Of a DNA stretch of 45,999 nt, positions 33,265 through 41,435 are shown piece after piece. The translations under genes were made by a program, and so were the position numbers. Source of the DNA: an uncultured Clostridium sp. (lineage in GTDB: Bacteria; Bacillota; Clostridia; TANB77; CAG-508); contig CAKNKX010000011.1 in the NCBI GenBank assembly GCA_930987745.1, forward strand, positions 1 through 45,999, read 5' to 3'. Position 1 is the stretch's first letter, and each line of letters opens with the position of its first letter. The notes under the pieces were generated by a model that was not told the DNA's origin, did not search any database, and was given only the letters and a program-made list of their open reading frames with translations.

Positions 33265-35688
33265 ATGGCATATAATTTTAAAGAGATAGAAAAAAAATGG
33301 CAGAAAAAGTGGTATGATGAGGGAACATTTTATGCCAAAGATGACTATTCTATGAAAAAGTGGTATGGACTAATTGAATTTCCTTATCCTTCTGGACAAG
33401 GTTTACATGTAGGCCATCCAAGAAGTTATACAGCTCTAGATGTTATTGCAAGAAAAAGAAGAATGCAAGGATATAATGTTCTATTTCCAATAGGATTTGA
33501 CGCATTTGGTCTTCCTGCTGAAAACTATGCAATCAAAAATCATGTACATCCTAAGATTACAACAGAAAAAAATATTGCTCATTTTAAAGAACAATTAAAA
33601 TCAATTGGTTTTTCTTTTGATTGGTCTAGAGAAGTTAATACAACAGACCCAAATTATTATAAATGGACTCAATGGATTTTTATACAATTATATAAACATG
33701 GTTTAGCATATAAAGCAACTATGCCAATCAACTTCTGTACAGGTTGTAAAGTAGGATTAGCAAATGAAGAAGTTGTAAATGGTGTATGTGAAAGATGTGG
33801 AAGTCCTGTTGTTCAAAAAGAAAAAAGTCAATGGATGCTAAGAATAACAAAATATGCTGAAAGATTAATTGATGATTTAGATGATGTCGACTTCTTAGAT
33901 AAAATCAAAGCTCAACAAATAAACTGGATTGGTCGCTCAGAAGGTGCTGAAGTTACATTTAAAATTGCTGATTCTTCTGAAACTTTAACAGTTTACACAA
34001 CTAGACCTGACACTTTATTTGGTGCAACATATATGGTAGTTGCCCCTGAACATCATATTATTGAAAAATTAGCAAATAAAATCACTAATATGGATGAAAT
34101 AGAAGAATACAAGAAAAAAGCAGCATTAAAATCTGATTTTGAAAGATCAGAATTAAATAAAGAAAAAACTGGTTGTGAAATAAAAGGTATTAAAGCAATA
34201 AATCCATTAACAGGAAAAGAGATTCCTATTTGGATTTCAGATTATGTTTTAATCACTTATGGAACAGGAGCTATTATGGCAGTTCCAGGACATGATACTC
34301 GTGACCATGATTTTGCAACTAAATTTAATTTGCCAATTGTACAAGTTATTAAATCAAATTCTGATGATGTGGTTTGTGATGTGCAAAAAGAAGCTTTTAC
34401 AGATGTTGAATCAGGTATTTTGATTAATTCTGGATTCTTAAATGATTTGTCTGTAAAAGATGCTAAGAAAAAAGTTATAGATTATTTAGAAGAAAACAAT
34501 ATTGGTAAAAAACAAGTAAATTACAAACTTCGTGATTGGGTATTTTCTAGACAACGTTATTGGGGAGAACCAATTCCTATGGTTCATTGTGAGAAATGTG
34601 GTTGGGTTCCTATTCCAGAATCTGAATTACCACTTAAATTACCTGATATAGAAGATTATGAACCAGGAGAAAATGGTGAATCACCTCTTGCAAAACATAC
34701 TGACTGGGTAAATACAACTTGTCCTCATTGTGGTGGAAAAGCTACAAGAGAAACTGATACTATGCCTCAATGGGCTGGTTCATCTTGGTATTATCTAAGA
34801 TACATGGATGCACATAATGATAATGCTTTAGCATCTAAAGAAGCTTTAGAATATTGGTCACCAGTTGACTGGTATAATGGAGGTATGGAACATACTACAC
34901 TTCATTTACTTTATTCAAGATTTTGGCATAAATTCTTATATGATATTGGTATCGTTCCAACTAAAGAACCATATCAAAAAAGAACTTCTCATGGTATGAT
35001 TTTAGGTAGCAATGGTGAAAAAATGTCTAAATCTAAAGGAAATGTTGTTAACCCAGATGATATAGTTAATGAATTTGGTGCTGATAGTTTCAGAGTTTAT
35101 GAGATGTTTATGGGTCCATTTGACCAAACCGCTCCATGGTCTATGGAAAGTATTAGAGGTTGTTCAAAATTCTTAGATAGAGTATGGAACATGCAAACAA
35201 TATTAGTAGATGGTAATACATATTCTCCTAAATTTGAAAAAATGATGCATAGAAGTATTAAGAAAATATCTTCAGACATTGAAGAAATGAAATTTAACAC
35301 TTGTATTTCAACATTTATGACAATGGTAAATGAATTTTATAAAGAAAAAACTATTAATAAAGCAGAATTTAAAACATTTTTACAATTGTTAAATCCTTTT
35401 GCACCTCATATAACTGAAGAGCTTAACAGAACTGTACTTGGTGAAAAAGAAGATTTAGCATACCAAAAATGGCCTGAATATGATGAATCTAAGACAATAG
35501 CAGATGAAATAACTTTACCTATTCAATTTAATGGTAAATTAAGAGGAACTATTCAAATTTCTTTAGATGAAGATGAGTCTTCTGTTAAGGAAAAAGTTCA
35601 TAAAGCTATTGATTCTAAATTAGATGGTAAAACTGTTGTTAAAGAAATATATGTAAAAAATAAGATTTATAATATTGTTGTTAAATAA
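33265..35688 (+). CDS. leuS: Leucyl-tRNA synthetase
   Basis: 807 residues from the ATG at 33265, preceded by AGGAGAC; a GTG frame from 33247 contains the ribosome site itself. The class I signatures are [17 protein letters not shown] (HIGH) near residue 40 and [12 protein letters not shown] (KMSKS). A zinc-ribbon pair occurs in [15 protein letters not shown] and again in HCEKCGW..CPHCGG, and the editing domain has [14 protein letters not shown]. It charges tRNA-Leu. No in-frame CGG and no frame break was seen. It is one of only two plus-strand protein genes. Confidence 0.98.
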   Translation: MAYNFKEIEKKWQKKWYDEGTFYAKDDYSMKKWYGLIEFPYPSGQGLHVGHPRSYTALDVIARKRRMQGYNVLFPIGFDAFGLPAENYAIKNHVHPKITTEKNIAHFKEQLKSIGFSFDWSREVNTTDPNYYKWTQWIFIQLYKHGLAYKATMPINFCTGCKVGLANEEVVNGVCERCGSPVVQKEKSQWMLRITKYAERLIDDLDDVDFLDKIKAQQINWIGRSEGAEVTFKIADSSETLTVYTTRPDTLFGATYMVVAPEHHIIEKLANKITNMDEIEEYKKKAALKSDFERSELNKEKTGCEIKGIKAINPLTGKEIPIWISDYVLITYGTGAIMAVPGHDTRDHDFATKFNLPIVQVIKSNSDDVVCDVQKEAFTDVESGILINSGFLNDLSVKDAKKKVIDYLEENNIGKKQVNYKLRDWVFSRQRYWGEPIPMVHCEKCGWVPIPESELPLKLPDIEDYEPGENGESPLAKHTDWVNTTCPHCGGKATRETDTMPQWAGSSWYYLRYMDAHNDNALASKEALEYWSPVDWYNGGMEHTTLHLLYSRFWHKFLYDIGIVPTKEPYQKRTSHGMILGSNGEKMSKSKGNVVNPDDIVNEFGADSFRVYEMFMGPFDQTAPWSMESIRGCSKFLDRVWNMQTILVDGNTYSPKFEKMMHRSIKKISSDIEEMKFNTCISTFMTMVNEFYKEKTINKAEFKTFLQLLNPFAPHITEELNRTVLGEKEDLAYQKWPEYDESKTIADEITLPIQFNGKLRGTIQISLDEDESSVKEKVHKAIDSKLDGKTVVKEIYVKNKIYNIVVK

Positions 35689-35696
35689 ATATTTTA

Positions 35697-35727
35697 GCCT
35701 ATTAAGTTTTATATAAGCCTAATAGGC
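35697..35727. terminator. Bidirectional terminator after leuS
   Basis: GCCTATTA pairs with TAATAGGC, followed by TTCTTTTATTTG on the plus strand. It also overlaps the stop of the convergent coiled-coil gene. Confidence 0.75.
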
Positions 35728-36387
35728 TTCTTTTATTTGTTTAACATCTTTTTCTATATAATAAATTTTGTCATCATGTGTCTCTACTTTTCTTTCGCAA
35801 TCATTAATTCTTTTCTCATGTGACTCTAGTTTTTCAGAATTCATTGTAAACGCATCAAACAGTGCTTCCAACTTTTCTCCATGTTCTACTTCTATTTTGG
35901 CAACTGTCTTACTAATATTTCGTACATCTTCCTTTACTTCTGTAAGTTCTTTTTGCGTTTTTTGTTGTCCTTTAAGAATTTTATCAATTGTTTTGTCTCG
36001 TTTTTCGAATTGCTCTTTCATTTCTTTTCGTATCTCTTGTTGACTTTCGTATATCTTTTGCTCCATCAATTTTTGATTTTCATATATCTTTTGCTCAATT
36101 GACTTTTGATTTTCTTCAATCTTTTGTTCCATTTGTTCTTGAACATCATATATCTTTTGTACAATTGACTTTTGATTTTCTTCAATCTTTTGTTCCATTT
36201 GTTCTTGAACATCATATATCTTTTGTTCAATTGATTTTTGATTTTCTTCATTATCTTTCTTCATTTGTTGTTGAACATCATATATCTTTTGTTCAATTGA
36301 TTTTTGATTTTCTTCATTATCTTTCTTCATTTGTTGTTGTTCTTCATATATTTTCAATAATATTTTATCTGTCTCTATTTCTTTCAT
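35719..36387 (-). CDS. Coiled-coil protein with 22-residue tandem repeats
   Basis: 222 residues, helical throughout. Residues ~15-105 consist of about four 22-residue units of the type QQMKKDNEENQKSIEQKIYDV, encoded by near-identical 66-bp DNA repeats. The remainder is a less repetitive coiled coil. No membrane segment or catalytic motif is present. Such units can expand or contract by slippage. A near-consensus promoter precedes it. The function is unknown; a structural or scaffolding role is the most that can be said. Confidence 0.75.
   Translation of the reverse strand: MKEIETDKILLKIYEEQQQMKKDNEENQKSIEQKIYDVQQQMKKDNEENQKSIEQKIYDVQEQMEQKIEENQKSIVQKIYDVQEQMEQKIEENQKSIEQKIYENQKLMEQKIYESQQEIRKEMKEQFEKRDKTIDKILKGQQKTQKELTEVKEDVRNISKTVAKIEVEHGEKLEALFDAFTMNSEKLESHEKRINDCERKVETHDDKIYYIEKDVKQIKEAY
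36076..36345. repeat. Tandem 66-bp repeats inside the coiled-coil gene
   Basis: About four units, each 66 bases, with the recurring core CATATATCTTTTG and TTTTGATTTTCTTC. The boundaries are approximate. Confidence 0.8.
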
Positions 36388-36418
36388 ATTTTCCCTCCTT
36401 TCTTTTTATTGTACTGAT

Positions 36419-36447
36419 ATTATATATTCAAGAAATTCATATGTCAA
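36419..36447 (-). promoter_or_regulatory. Consensus promoter of the coiled-coil gene
   Basis: On the minus strand TTGACA, 17 bases, TATAAT. It is one of the best matches in the window. Confidence 0.9.
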
Positions 36448-36575
36448 TAATAAAGTTTTGACAAAATTCGACAAATTCTGTAATTAAAATGTAATTATTA
36501 TTTAATATGTTTGTCATATTTTTATTTGTTTTTTATAGTATAATATTTATAGTATAAATAAGGAGTATTATATTT

Positions 36576-37685
36576 ATGAGTATAGAATCAGACTTAAGAA
36601 AAGATGGAATTGAAGTAACCGAAAAACTAGATACTTTAACTATTAACTCTATTGCAAAAAATATATCTTCTAAAATTTGTGATTTTTTTCCACAGTTTGG
36701 CTTAAATCAAAATGAGTTATTTATTAAATTATCTAGGTTGAATATGTATCGTGCTAAAATGCCTGAAGGAATGGCAGAAGCAAATTATTTTTATAAAAAT
36801 TCCTCTATATATTTCAACGAAAACATTGCTGATGAAGATTTAGAAGAATTTGCAATCCATGAATGTATTCATTATATTCAGGAAGTAAAAGATAAAAGAA
36901 ATTACCTAATTAGAATGGGGCTTTGCGACTATACTGAATTTAAAATTTATGGATTAGGTTTAAATGAAGCTGCTGTTCAGCTTATATCATCTAAAATCAA
37001 CGGCATTCCTAAAGAATATGTTAAATATTTTGGAATAAGTTTTGAAACAATAAGTCCATCATATTATCCTTTAGAATGTTGTTTAGTAAATCAGCTAGCA
37101 TACTTAGTTGGTGAAGATATTTTATTTGAAAGCACAATTAGAAGTAATGATAATTTTAAAAATGCTTTAGCAAATGCCACTTCACCAAAAGATTTTATGG
37201 CAATTCAAAATTCTATTGATGAAATTTTAAATAGTGAAGAAGAAATAGTAAAATTAAATAATAAAATCATTCAAATTGATGATAGAAATAGACGAGTAGA
37301 TGGAATGCTTAAAAAAATTGATGAACTAAAAAGTGAAATTCTTTTAACTTTTATGAGAACTCAGAATTTAATTATTTCTAGTTACTTTGACAAAGCTTTT
37401 GATGATATTTCAACACTAGAAGATGTAGAAAGTTATAGGAGAAAATTATATTCATTTAAAGACTATCTTGGAGTAGCAGAAGGTTATACATTTTTTAATG
37501 ACTATTATGTTTCAAAAATGGAAGCTTTAGAAGAAAAATATAATTTACTAGAAAATGGAGAAGTTATACAATCTTTAAAAGTAATTTCTAAAAAAGAAAA
37601 TAAATTCATTAAATTTATAAAAGCTATTAAAAAATTAATTTTTGGCTCTTCCAAAGAAAATGCAGATATAAATATAAAAGAATAA
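36576..37685 (+). CDS. Putative zinc metallopeptidase-like protein (HExxH), function unknown
   Basis: 369 residues. An N-terminal globular part contains FAIHECIHYIQEV (HExxH, near residue 103) and a later Glu in LNEAAVQL, the gluzincin spacing for a third zinc ligand. No signal peptide is visible, so it would be cytoplasmic. Residues ~220-320 are helical and coiled-coil-like, with a basic C-terminus. I recognise no named family. The -10 box TATAAT at 36539 and AAGGAG before the ATG support the gene. Confidence 0.7.
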   Translation: MSIESDLRKDGIEVTEKLDTLTINSIAKNISSKICDFFPQFGLNQNELFIKLSRLNMYRAKMPEGMAEANYFYKNSSIYFNENIADEDLEEFAIHECIHYIQEVKDKRNYLIRMGLCDYTEFKIYGLGLNEAAVQLISSKINGIPKEYVKYFGISFETISPSYYPLECCLVNQLAYLVGEDILFESTIRSNDNFKNALANATSPKDFMAIQNSIDEILNSEEEIVKLNNKIIQIDDRNRRVDGMLKKIDELKSEILLTFMRTQNLIISSYFDKAFDDISTLEDVESYRRKLYSFKDYLGVAEGYTFFNDYYVSKMEALEEKYNLLENGEVIQSLKVISKKENKFIKFIKAIKKLIFGSSKENADINIKE

Positions 37686-37690
37686 AATTT

Positions 37691-37719
37691 AAGGAAATTA
37701 GAAAAAATCTAATTTCCTT
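37691..37719. terminator. Bidirectional terminator between convergent genes
   Basis: AAGGAAATTAGA-AAAAA-TCTAATTTCCTT is a perfect 12-bp hairpin with T-runs on both strands. Confidence 0.9.
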
Positions 37720-38974
37720 TTTTAAATTCTTCTATAATTGCATTTGCTGCATCTCTTCCTGACCTTGCTGCCCAAGCAACAGTTCCCTTAACTCCTGCTA
37801 AATCTCCTCCTGCATATATTTTAGGATTTGAAGTTCTGTAATTTTCATCAACTTCGATATTTCCCCATTTGTTTAGATTTAAACCTAAATCTTTTACAAA
37901 TTCTTCTGGTTTTGAACCTAAGGCCATTATTATATAATCTGTTTTTATTTTGTAATTACTTCCTTCTACATTTACTGGCGATAATCTTGTATCACCTTCT
38001 TTTTGAATTAATTCTGTTTTTATTAGTTCTGCTTCGCAAACATGATTACTTCCCATTATTTTTACAATATTATTTTGGAACATGAAATTAATTCCTTCTT
38101 TTATTGCATCTTCTATTTCTTTCTTTTCTGCTGGCATTTGTTCTCTTGCTCTACGGTATATTACATTAACTTTACTTGCTCCTAATTTTTTTACAGTTCT
38201 TGCACAGTCCATTGCAACATTTCCTCCACCTATTACACAAACTGTCTTTCCCTCATAATTAGGATGTAACTTATATTCTAAAAGTTCATTTCCTCCATAA
38301 ACACCAGGCAAATCTTCTCCTTCTACTCCCATTTTAGAGGAAACATTTGCACCTATTCCTAAAAATACTTTATCATATATTTTTGTTAATTCTTTTAATG
38401 ATAAATTTTTTCCTAATTCTTTTTCATATTCTACTTTAACACCTAAAGCCAAGATTTTATTTACAGTATCTTCTACTACTTTTTTAGGCAATCTAAATTC
38501 TGGTATTCCATGAACTAATAAGCCACCCAAATAGTTATATTTTTCATAAATCGTAACATCTATTCCTTTTTTAGCTAGAAATGCTGCACATGTTAAACCT
38601 GCAGGTCCACCACCAATTATAGCAACTCTTTTATTTAAGTTTAATTTTTCTTCTTTTTCATAGCATCTTAGTAAACTTTCTTTATTATCTTTTTCTAAAT
38701 CAAAAGTATATGCTTCAAGTTCTCCAATAGATACTGGCTCTCCTTTTATTCCTCTTACACATGAACCTTGACATTGTTTTTCATGTGGACATATCCTACC
38801 ACAAACTCCTTGTAATACTGTTGTTTGTGATAAAATTTCATAAGCTTTATCAAAATGCTTTTCTTTTATTTCTTTTATAAATGCAGGTATATTATTTTGA
38901 AGTGGACAACCTTTTTTAGAACATGGTTTAACCTTACAATTTAGGCAATAATTTGCTTTTTCTTCTATTCCCAT
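37709..38974 (-). CDS. Glutamate synthase small-subunit-like NAD(P)H oxidoreductase
   Basis: 421 residues. The N-terminal Cys-rich part, CLNCKVKPCSKKGCPL and CGRICPHEKQCQGSC, would hold iron-sulfur clusters. Then come an FAD site (AIIGGGPAGLTCAAFLAKKG) and a second NAD(P)H site (VCVIGGGNVAMDCARTVKKLGA). It matches the GltD/SfrB family, which transfers electrons from NAD(P)H to partner subunits. No glutamate synthase large subunit is adjacent, so the partner is unknown. The gene is single and ends at a shared terminator. Confidence 0.92.
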   Translation of the reverse strand: MGIEEKANYCLNCKVKPCSKKGCPLQNNIPAFIKEIKEKHFDKAYEILSQTTVLQGVCGRICPHEKQCQGSCVRGIKGEPVSIGELEAYTFDLEKDNKESLLRCYEKEEKLNLNKRVAIIGGGPAGLTCAAFLAKKGIDVTIYEKYNYLGGLLVHGIPEFRLPKKVVEDTVNKILALGVKVEYEKELGKNLSLKELTKIYDKVFLGIGANVSSKMGVEGEDLPGVYGGNELLEYKLHPNYEGKTVCVIGGGNVAMDCARTVKKLGASKVNVIYRRAREQMPAEKKEIEDAIKEGINFMFQNNIVKIMGSNHVCEAELIKTELIQKEGDTRLSPVNVEGSNYKIKTDYIIMALGSKPEEFVKDLGLNLNKWGNIEVDENYRTSNPKIYAGGDLAGVKGTVAWAARSGRDAANAIIEEFKKGN

Positions 38975-39063
38975 TTTAATATTCCTTTCAACACTTTATT
39001 AATTTTAATATTATTTATTTTATGATAATTATTTGGCTTAGTCAATTAAACTGACCTTTCCGT

Positions 39064-39614
39064 TTAGTTCATTTCTTTTAACACAAGTTTTAGGTCTTTT
39101 ATAAAGTCTATCTTTTTTGTTTCATCACGAAGAAGTGCTGCTGGATGCCATGTTGGCATGTATTTTATCCCTTTTTTTTCAAACCACTTTCCTCTAGAAG
39201 CTGTAATTCCATATTCTTTACCTAAAATATGTTTTAAGGCAACACTTCCGAAGCAATACTATAATTTCTGGTTTTACTAATATTACTTGATTTCTTAAAT
39301 AATTCATACAAGCTTCACACTCATCTTCTTCTGGATTTCTATTTTGAGGAGGTCTACATTTTACGATATTTGCAATATATACATCTTCTCTTTTTAAGCC
39401 AACTGCTTGAAAAGCCATGTTCATTAGTTTTCCTGCTCTTCCAACAAATGGTTCTCCGAAGTCTATCTTCATCTCCTCCAGGTCCTTCTCCTATAAACAT
39501 TAATTTTGCATTTTTATTTCCTGTACCAAAAACTATATTTTGCCTTGTACTATATAATTTACATTTATTACAACTTTTAATTGATTCTTCTAATTCTTCC
39601 CAATTATCAAACAT
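39064..39614 (-). CDS. Uracil-DNA glycosylase family 4, joined by two +1 shifts at CGG
   Basis: 182 residues after joining three frames. The Cys ligands of the 4Fe-4S cluster appear in CNKCKLYSTR and later in VKCRPPQNRNPEEDECEAC. The active-site GEGPGGDED lies near residue 43. The breaks come after Leu52 (L-GEPFVGRAGKLM) and Leu121 (L-GSVALKHILG), both conserved glycine positions. The end WHPAALLRDETKK also fits. It removes uracil from DNA. Unjoined, three useless fragments result. The two breaks have exactly the same CTT-CGG-A form as those in mfd. Confidence 0.88.
39247..39250 (-). other. CGG-A +1 frameshift site, uracil-DNA glycosylase C-terminal
   Basis: The zero frame reads TTG CTT CGG AAG TGT TGC. 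Shifted, it reads CTT GGA AGT GTT GCC TTA (LGSVAL), the family motif. Confidence 0.85.
39455..39458 (-). other. CGG-A +1 frameshift site, uracil-DNA glycosylase N-terminal
   Basis: The zero frame reads AGA CTT CGG AGA ACC ATT. Shifted, it reads CTT GGA GAA CCA TTT GTT (LGEPFV), leading into GRAGKLM. Confidence 0.85.
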
Positions 39615-39627
39615 ATCTTTTCTTCCT

Positions 39628-40560
39628 TTATTTCACACATTTTTCTATTAATTCAATTTTTTCTTTTTTTGTTGTATCAATTCTTGCTTTTGTTCCTATT
39701 GGAATTACGGTTTTTTCTTCTATATGTCCAAAATTATTTGATTTAATGATTGGAAAATGAATATCATCTTCTAACACATCTAGTATAATTTTTTCTAAGG
39801 AGATTTTACTTTCATGTTCATAATTTCCAATCCATAAACCTTTTATTTTATCAAATACTCCATTTTGTTTCATATAATATAGATAATTACTAACAAGTGC
39901 TGGACCTGTTTCGAATCCCAATTCTTCTAAAAATAGGATTTTATTTTCAAAATTTACCTTATATTTTCCTTCTACTAAACCTCTTGTTAAACTTAAGTTT
40001 CCACCTATTAATTCCGCTTCTGCTTGTCCTTCTTTTATAGTTTTATAACCAAATGTAGTTTTTCCGATTTCTAAAGAACCTTCTACAAATCTTTTTAGAA
40101 CTTCATTATAGCTATAATCTATCTCATCAGTTGCAATTGTTTTAAAATTTGTAGAACTAAATGTAACAAGACCTGTTTTTGCTGTAATTATATTTGTAAG
40201 TGATGTAATATCACTATACCCACATATTATTTTAGGATTCTTTTTAATTTCTTCATAATCTAAATATTCGAATACACTATTTGAGTTTTCTCCACCTTTT
40301 GCACACCAAATCATTTTTACTTGCCTATCAGCAAACATAGAATTTATATCTTCTGCTTTTTCTTTTGCTGTGCTACTATATCCATTAGTATTAGAAAATA
40401 GATTTTTTGAAAACTTTACTTTAAATCCACTTTCTTCTACAATTTTTCTTGCCATTTCTACTTCTTCTATATTTTCTCCTACTATTGGGTTTGATGGAGC
40501 AACAACTCCTATTGTATCTCCTTTTTCTAATTTAGAAGGTATTTTTTTTACTTTCATCAT
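39628..40560 (-). CDS. LD-carboxypeptidase (peptidase S66)
   Basis: 310 residues. It begins KLEKGDTIGVVAPSNPI. The catalytic triad is visible: Ser in IICGYSDITSL near residue 115, Glu in LFLEELGFETGP and His in NNFGHIEEKTVIPIG. It cleaves the terminal D-Ala of tetrapeptide stems in peptidoglycan recycling. No signal peptide is present, as usual for the cytoplasmic form. It lies between the uracil-DNA glycosylase and pgeF genes on the same strand. Confidence 0.93.
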   Translation of the reverse strand: MMKVKKIPSKLEKGDTIGVVAPSNPIVGENIEEVEMARKIVEESGFKVKFSKNLFSNTNGYSSTAKEKAEDINSMFADRQVKMIWCAKGGENSNSVFEYLDYEEIKKNPKIICGYSDITSLTNIITAKTGLVTFSSTNFKTIATDEIDYSYNEVLKRFVEGSLEIGKTTFGYKTIKEGQAEAELIGGNLSLTRGLVEGKYKVNFENKILFLEELGFETGPALVSNYLYYMKQNGVFDKIKGLWIGNYEHESKISLEKIILDVLEDDIHFPIIKSNNFGHIEEKTVIPIGTKARIDTTKKEKIELIEKCVK

Positions 40561-40586
40561 ATTTTCCTTTCTAAAATTATCTTTTT

Positions 40587-41432
40587 TTATTTTAATTCAA
40601 TTAATGCAGTATTTAAACCATAACCTTGTTTTTCAGCTCTATATGAGTGAATAATATTAGAATTGCAAACACTACAAATTTTGCTATCTATGATATTTTC
40701 TTTTTTCAAGCCTTCATTTTCTAAAATAATTTGATTTATTAAAACTGTATCTATATTCCATTTTTTATTTGGTATTTTTTCCTCTATTATTTTATCCAAA
40801 TTTTCTTTTCCTAAATCTTTAAACTCTTCTTCAAAAGCACTTTTTACATCATCTTCTACTTCAAAATGACATTTTCTAATAGATGGACAAATTAGGCAAA
40901 TTATATCTTCTGGTTTGCAATCAAATTCTTTTTTCATTTTTTCTACTGTTTTTACAGAAATTCTTTGAATAGTTCCTCTCCAACCTGAATGTACATTTGC
41001 AATTACTTTTTTTACAGGGTCAAAAAACATTAATAATATACAATCTGCATTTGTTGTAGATAATATTAAATTCTTTTTATTTGTAATTAATCCATCTGTA
41101 TTGTTATATTCTTCTTTATTAAAGTCTGGTTTATCTTTTTCTATTTTGTTTTCTACAACTTTTACATTGTCAGTATGAGATTGATTTGTCTTTACTAAAT
41201 TTTTATAGTCACACCCAATACTTTTGCAAAGTTCTTTATAATCTTCTACAGCTTTATCATATTCTTCTTTTTCTAAATTTGCTCCACCTACTTTTGCTGT
41301 TCTAAAGTTTTTATCTATTCCTAATGAATAAGCATGAGTTATTATATCTTTATATTCTAACAATTTTCTAAATTGAAGATATTCTTGTTTTCCTTTTTTT
41401 ATATGAACAACATTTTCATTTGATAAATCCAT
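40587..41432 (-). CDS. pgeF: Peptidoglycan editing factor PgeF (YfiH, laccase-domain family)
   Basis: 281 residues of the multi-copper-polyphenol-oxidase-like fold. The diagnostic metal-binding sequences are ATTNADCILLMF in shortened form (STTNADC), ANVHSGWRGT and CPSIRKCHFEVEDDV. PgeF members are purine nucleoside phosphorylases/deaminases that also prevent wrong residues entering peptidoglycan. The gene starts four bases after addB ends, so it is part of an addB-pgeF unit. Confidence 0.92.
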   Translation of the reverse strand: MDLSNENVVHIKKGKQEYLQFRKLLEYKDIITHAYSLGIDKNFRTAKVGGANLEKEEYDKAVEDYKELCKSIGCDYKNLVKTNQSHTDNVKVVENKIEKDKPDFNKEEYNNTDGLITNKKNLILSTTNADCILLMFFDPVKKVIANVHSGWRGTIQRISVKTVEKMKKEFDCKPEDIICLICPSIRKCHFEVEDDVKSAFEEEFKDLGKENLDKIIEEKIPNKKWNIDTVLINQIILENEGLKKENIIDSKICSVCNSNIIHSYRAEKQGYGLNTALIELK

Positions 41433-41435
41433 AAC

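Noticed and set aside
7785..39458. Sequencing error as the simple explanation for the seven frame breaks
   Set aside because: None is in a homopolymer run, all have the same CGG-A form, and out-of-frame CGGA is common without breaks. Not excluded: a motif-specific artefact must still be checked in the reads.
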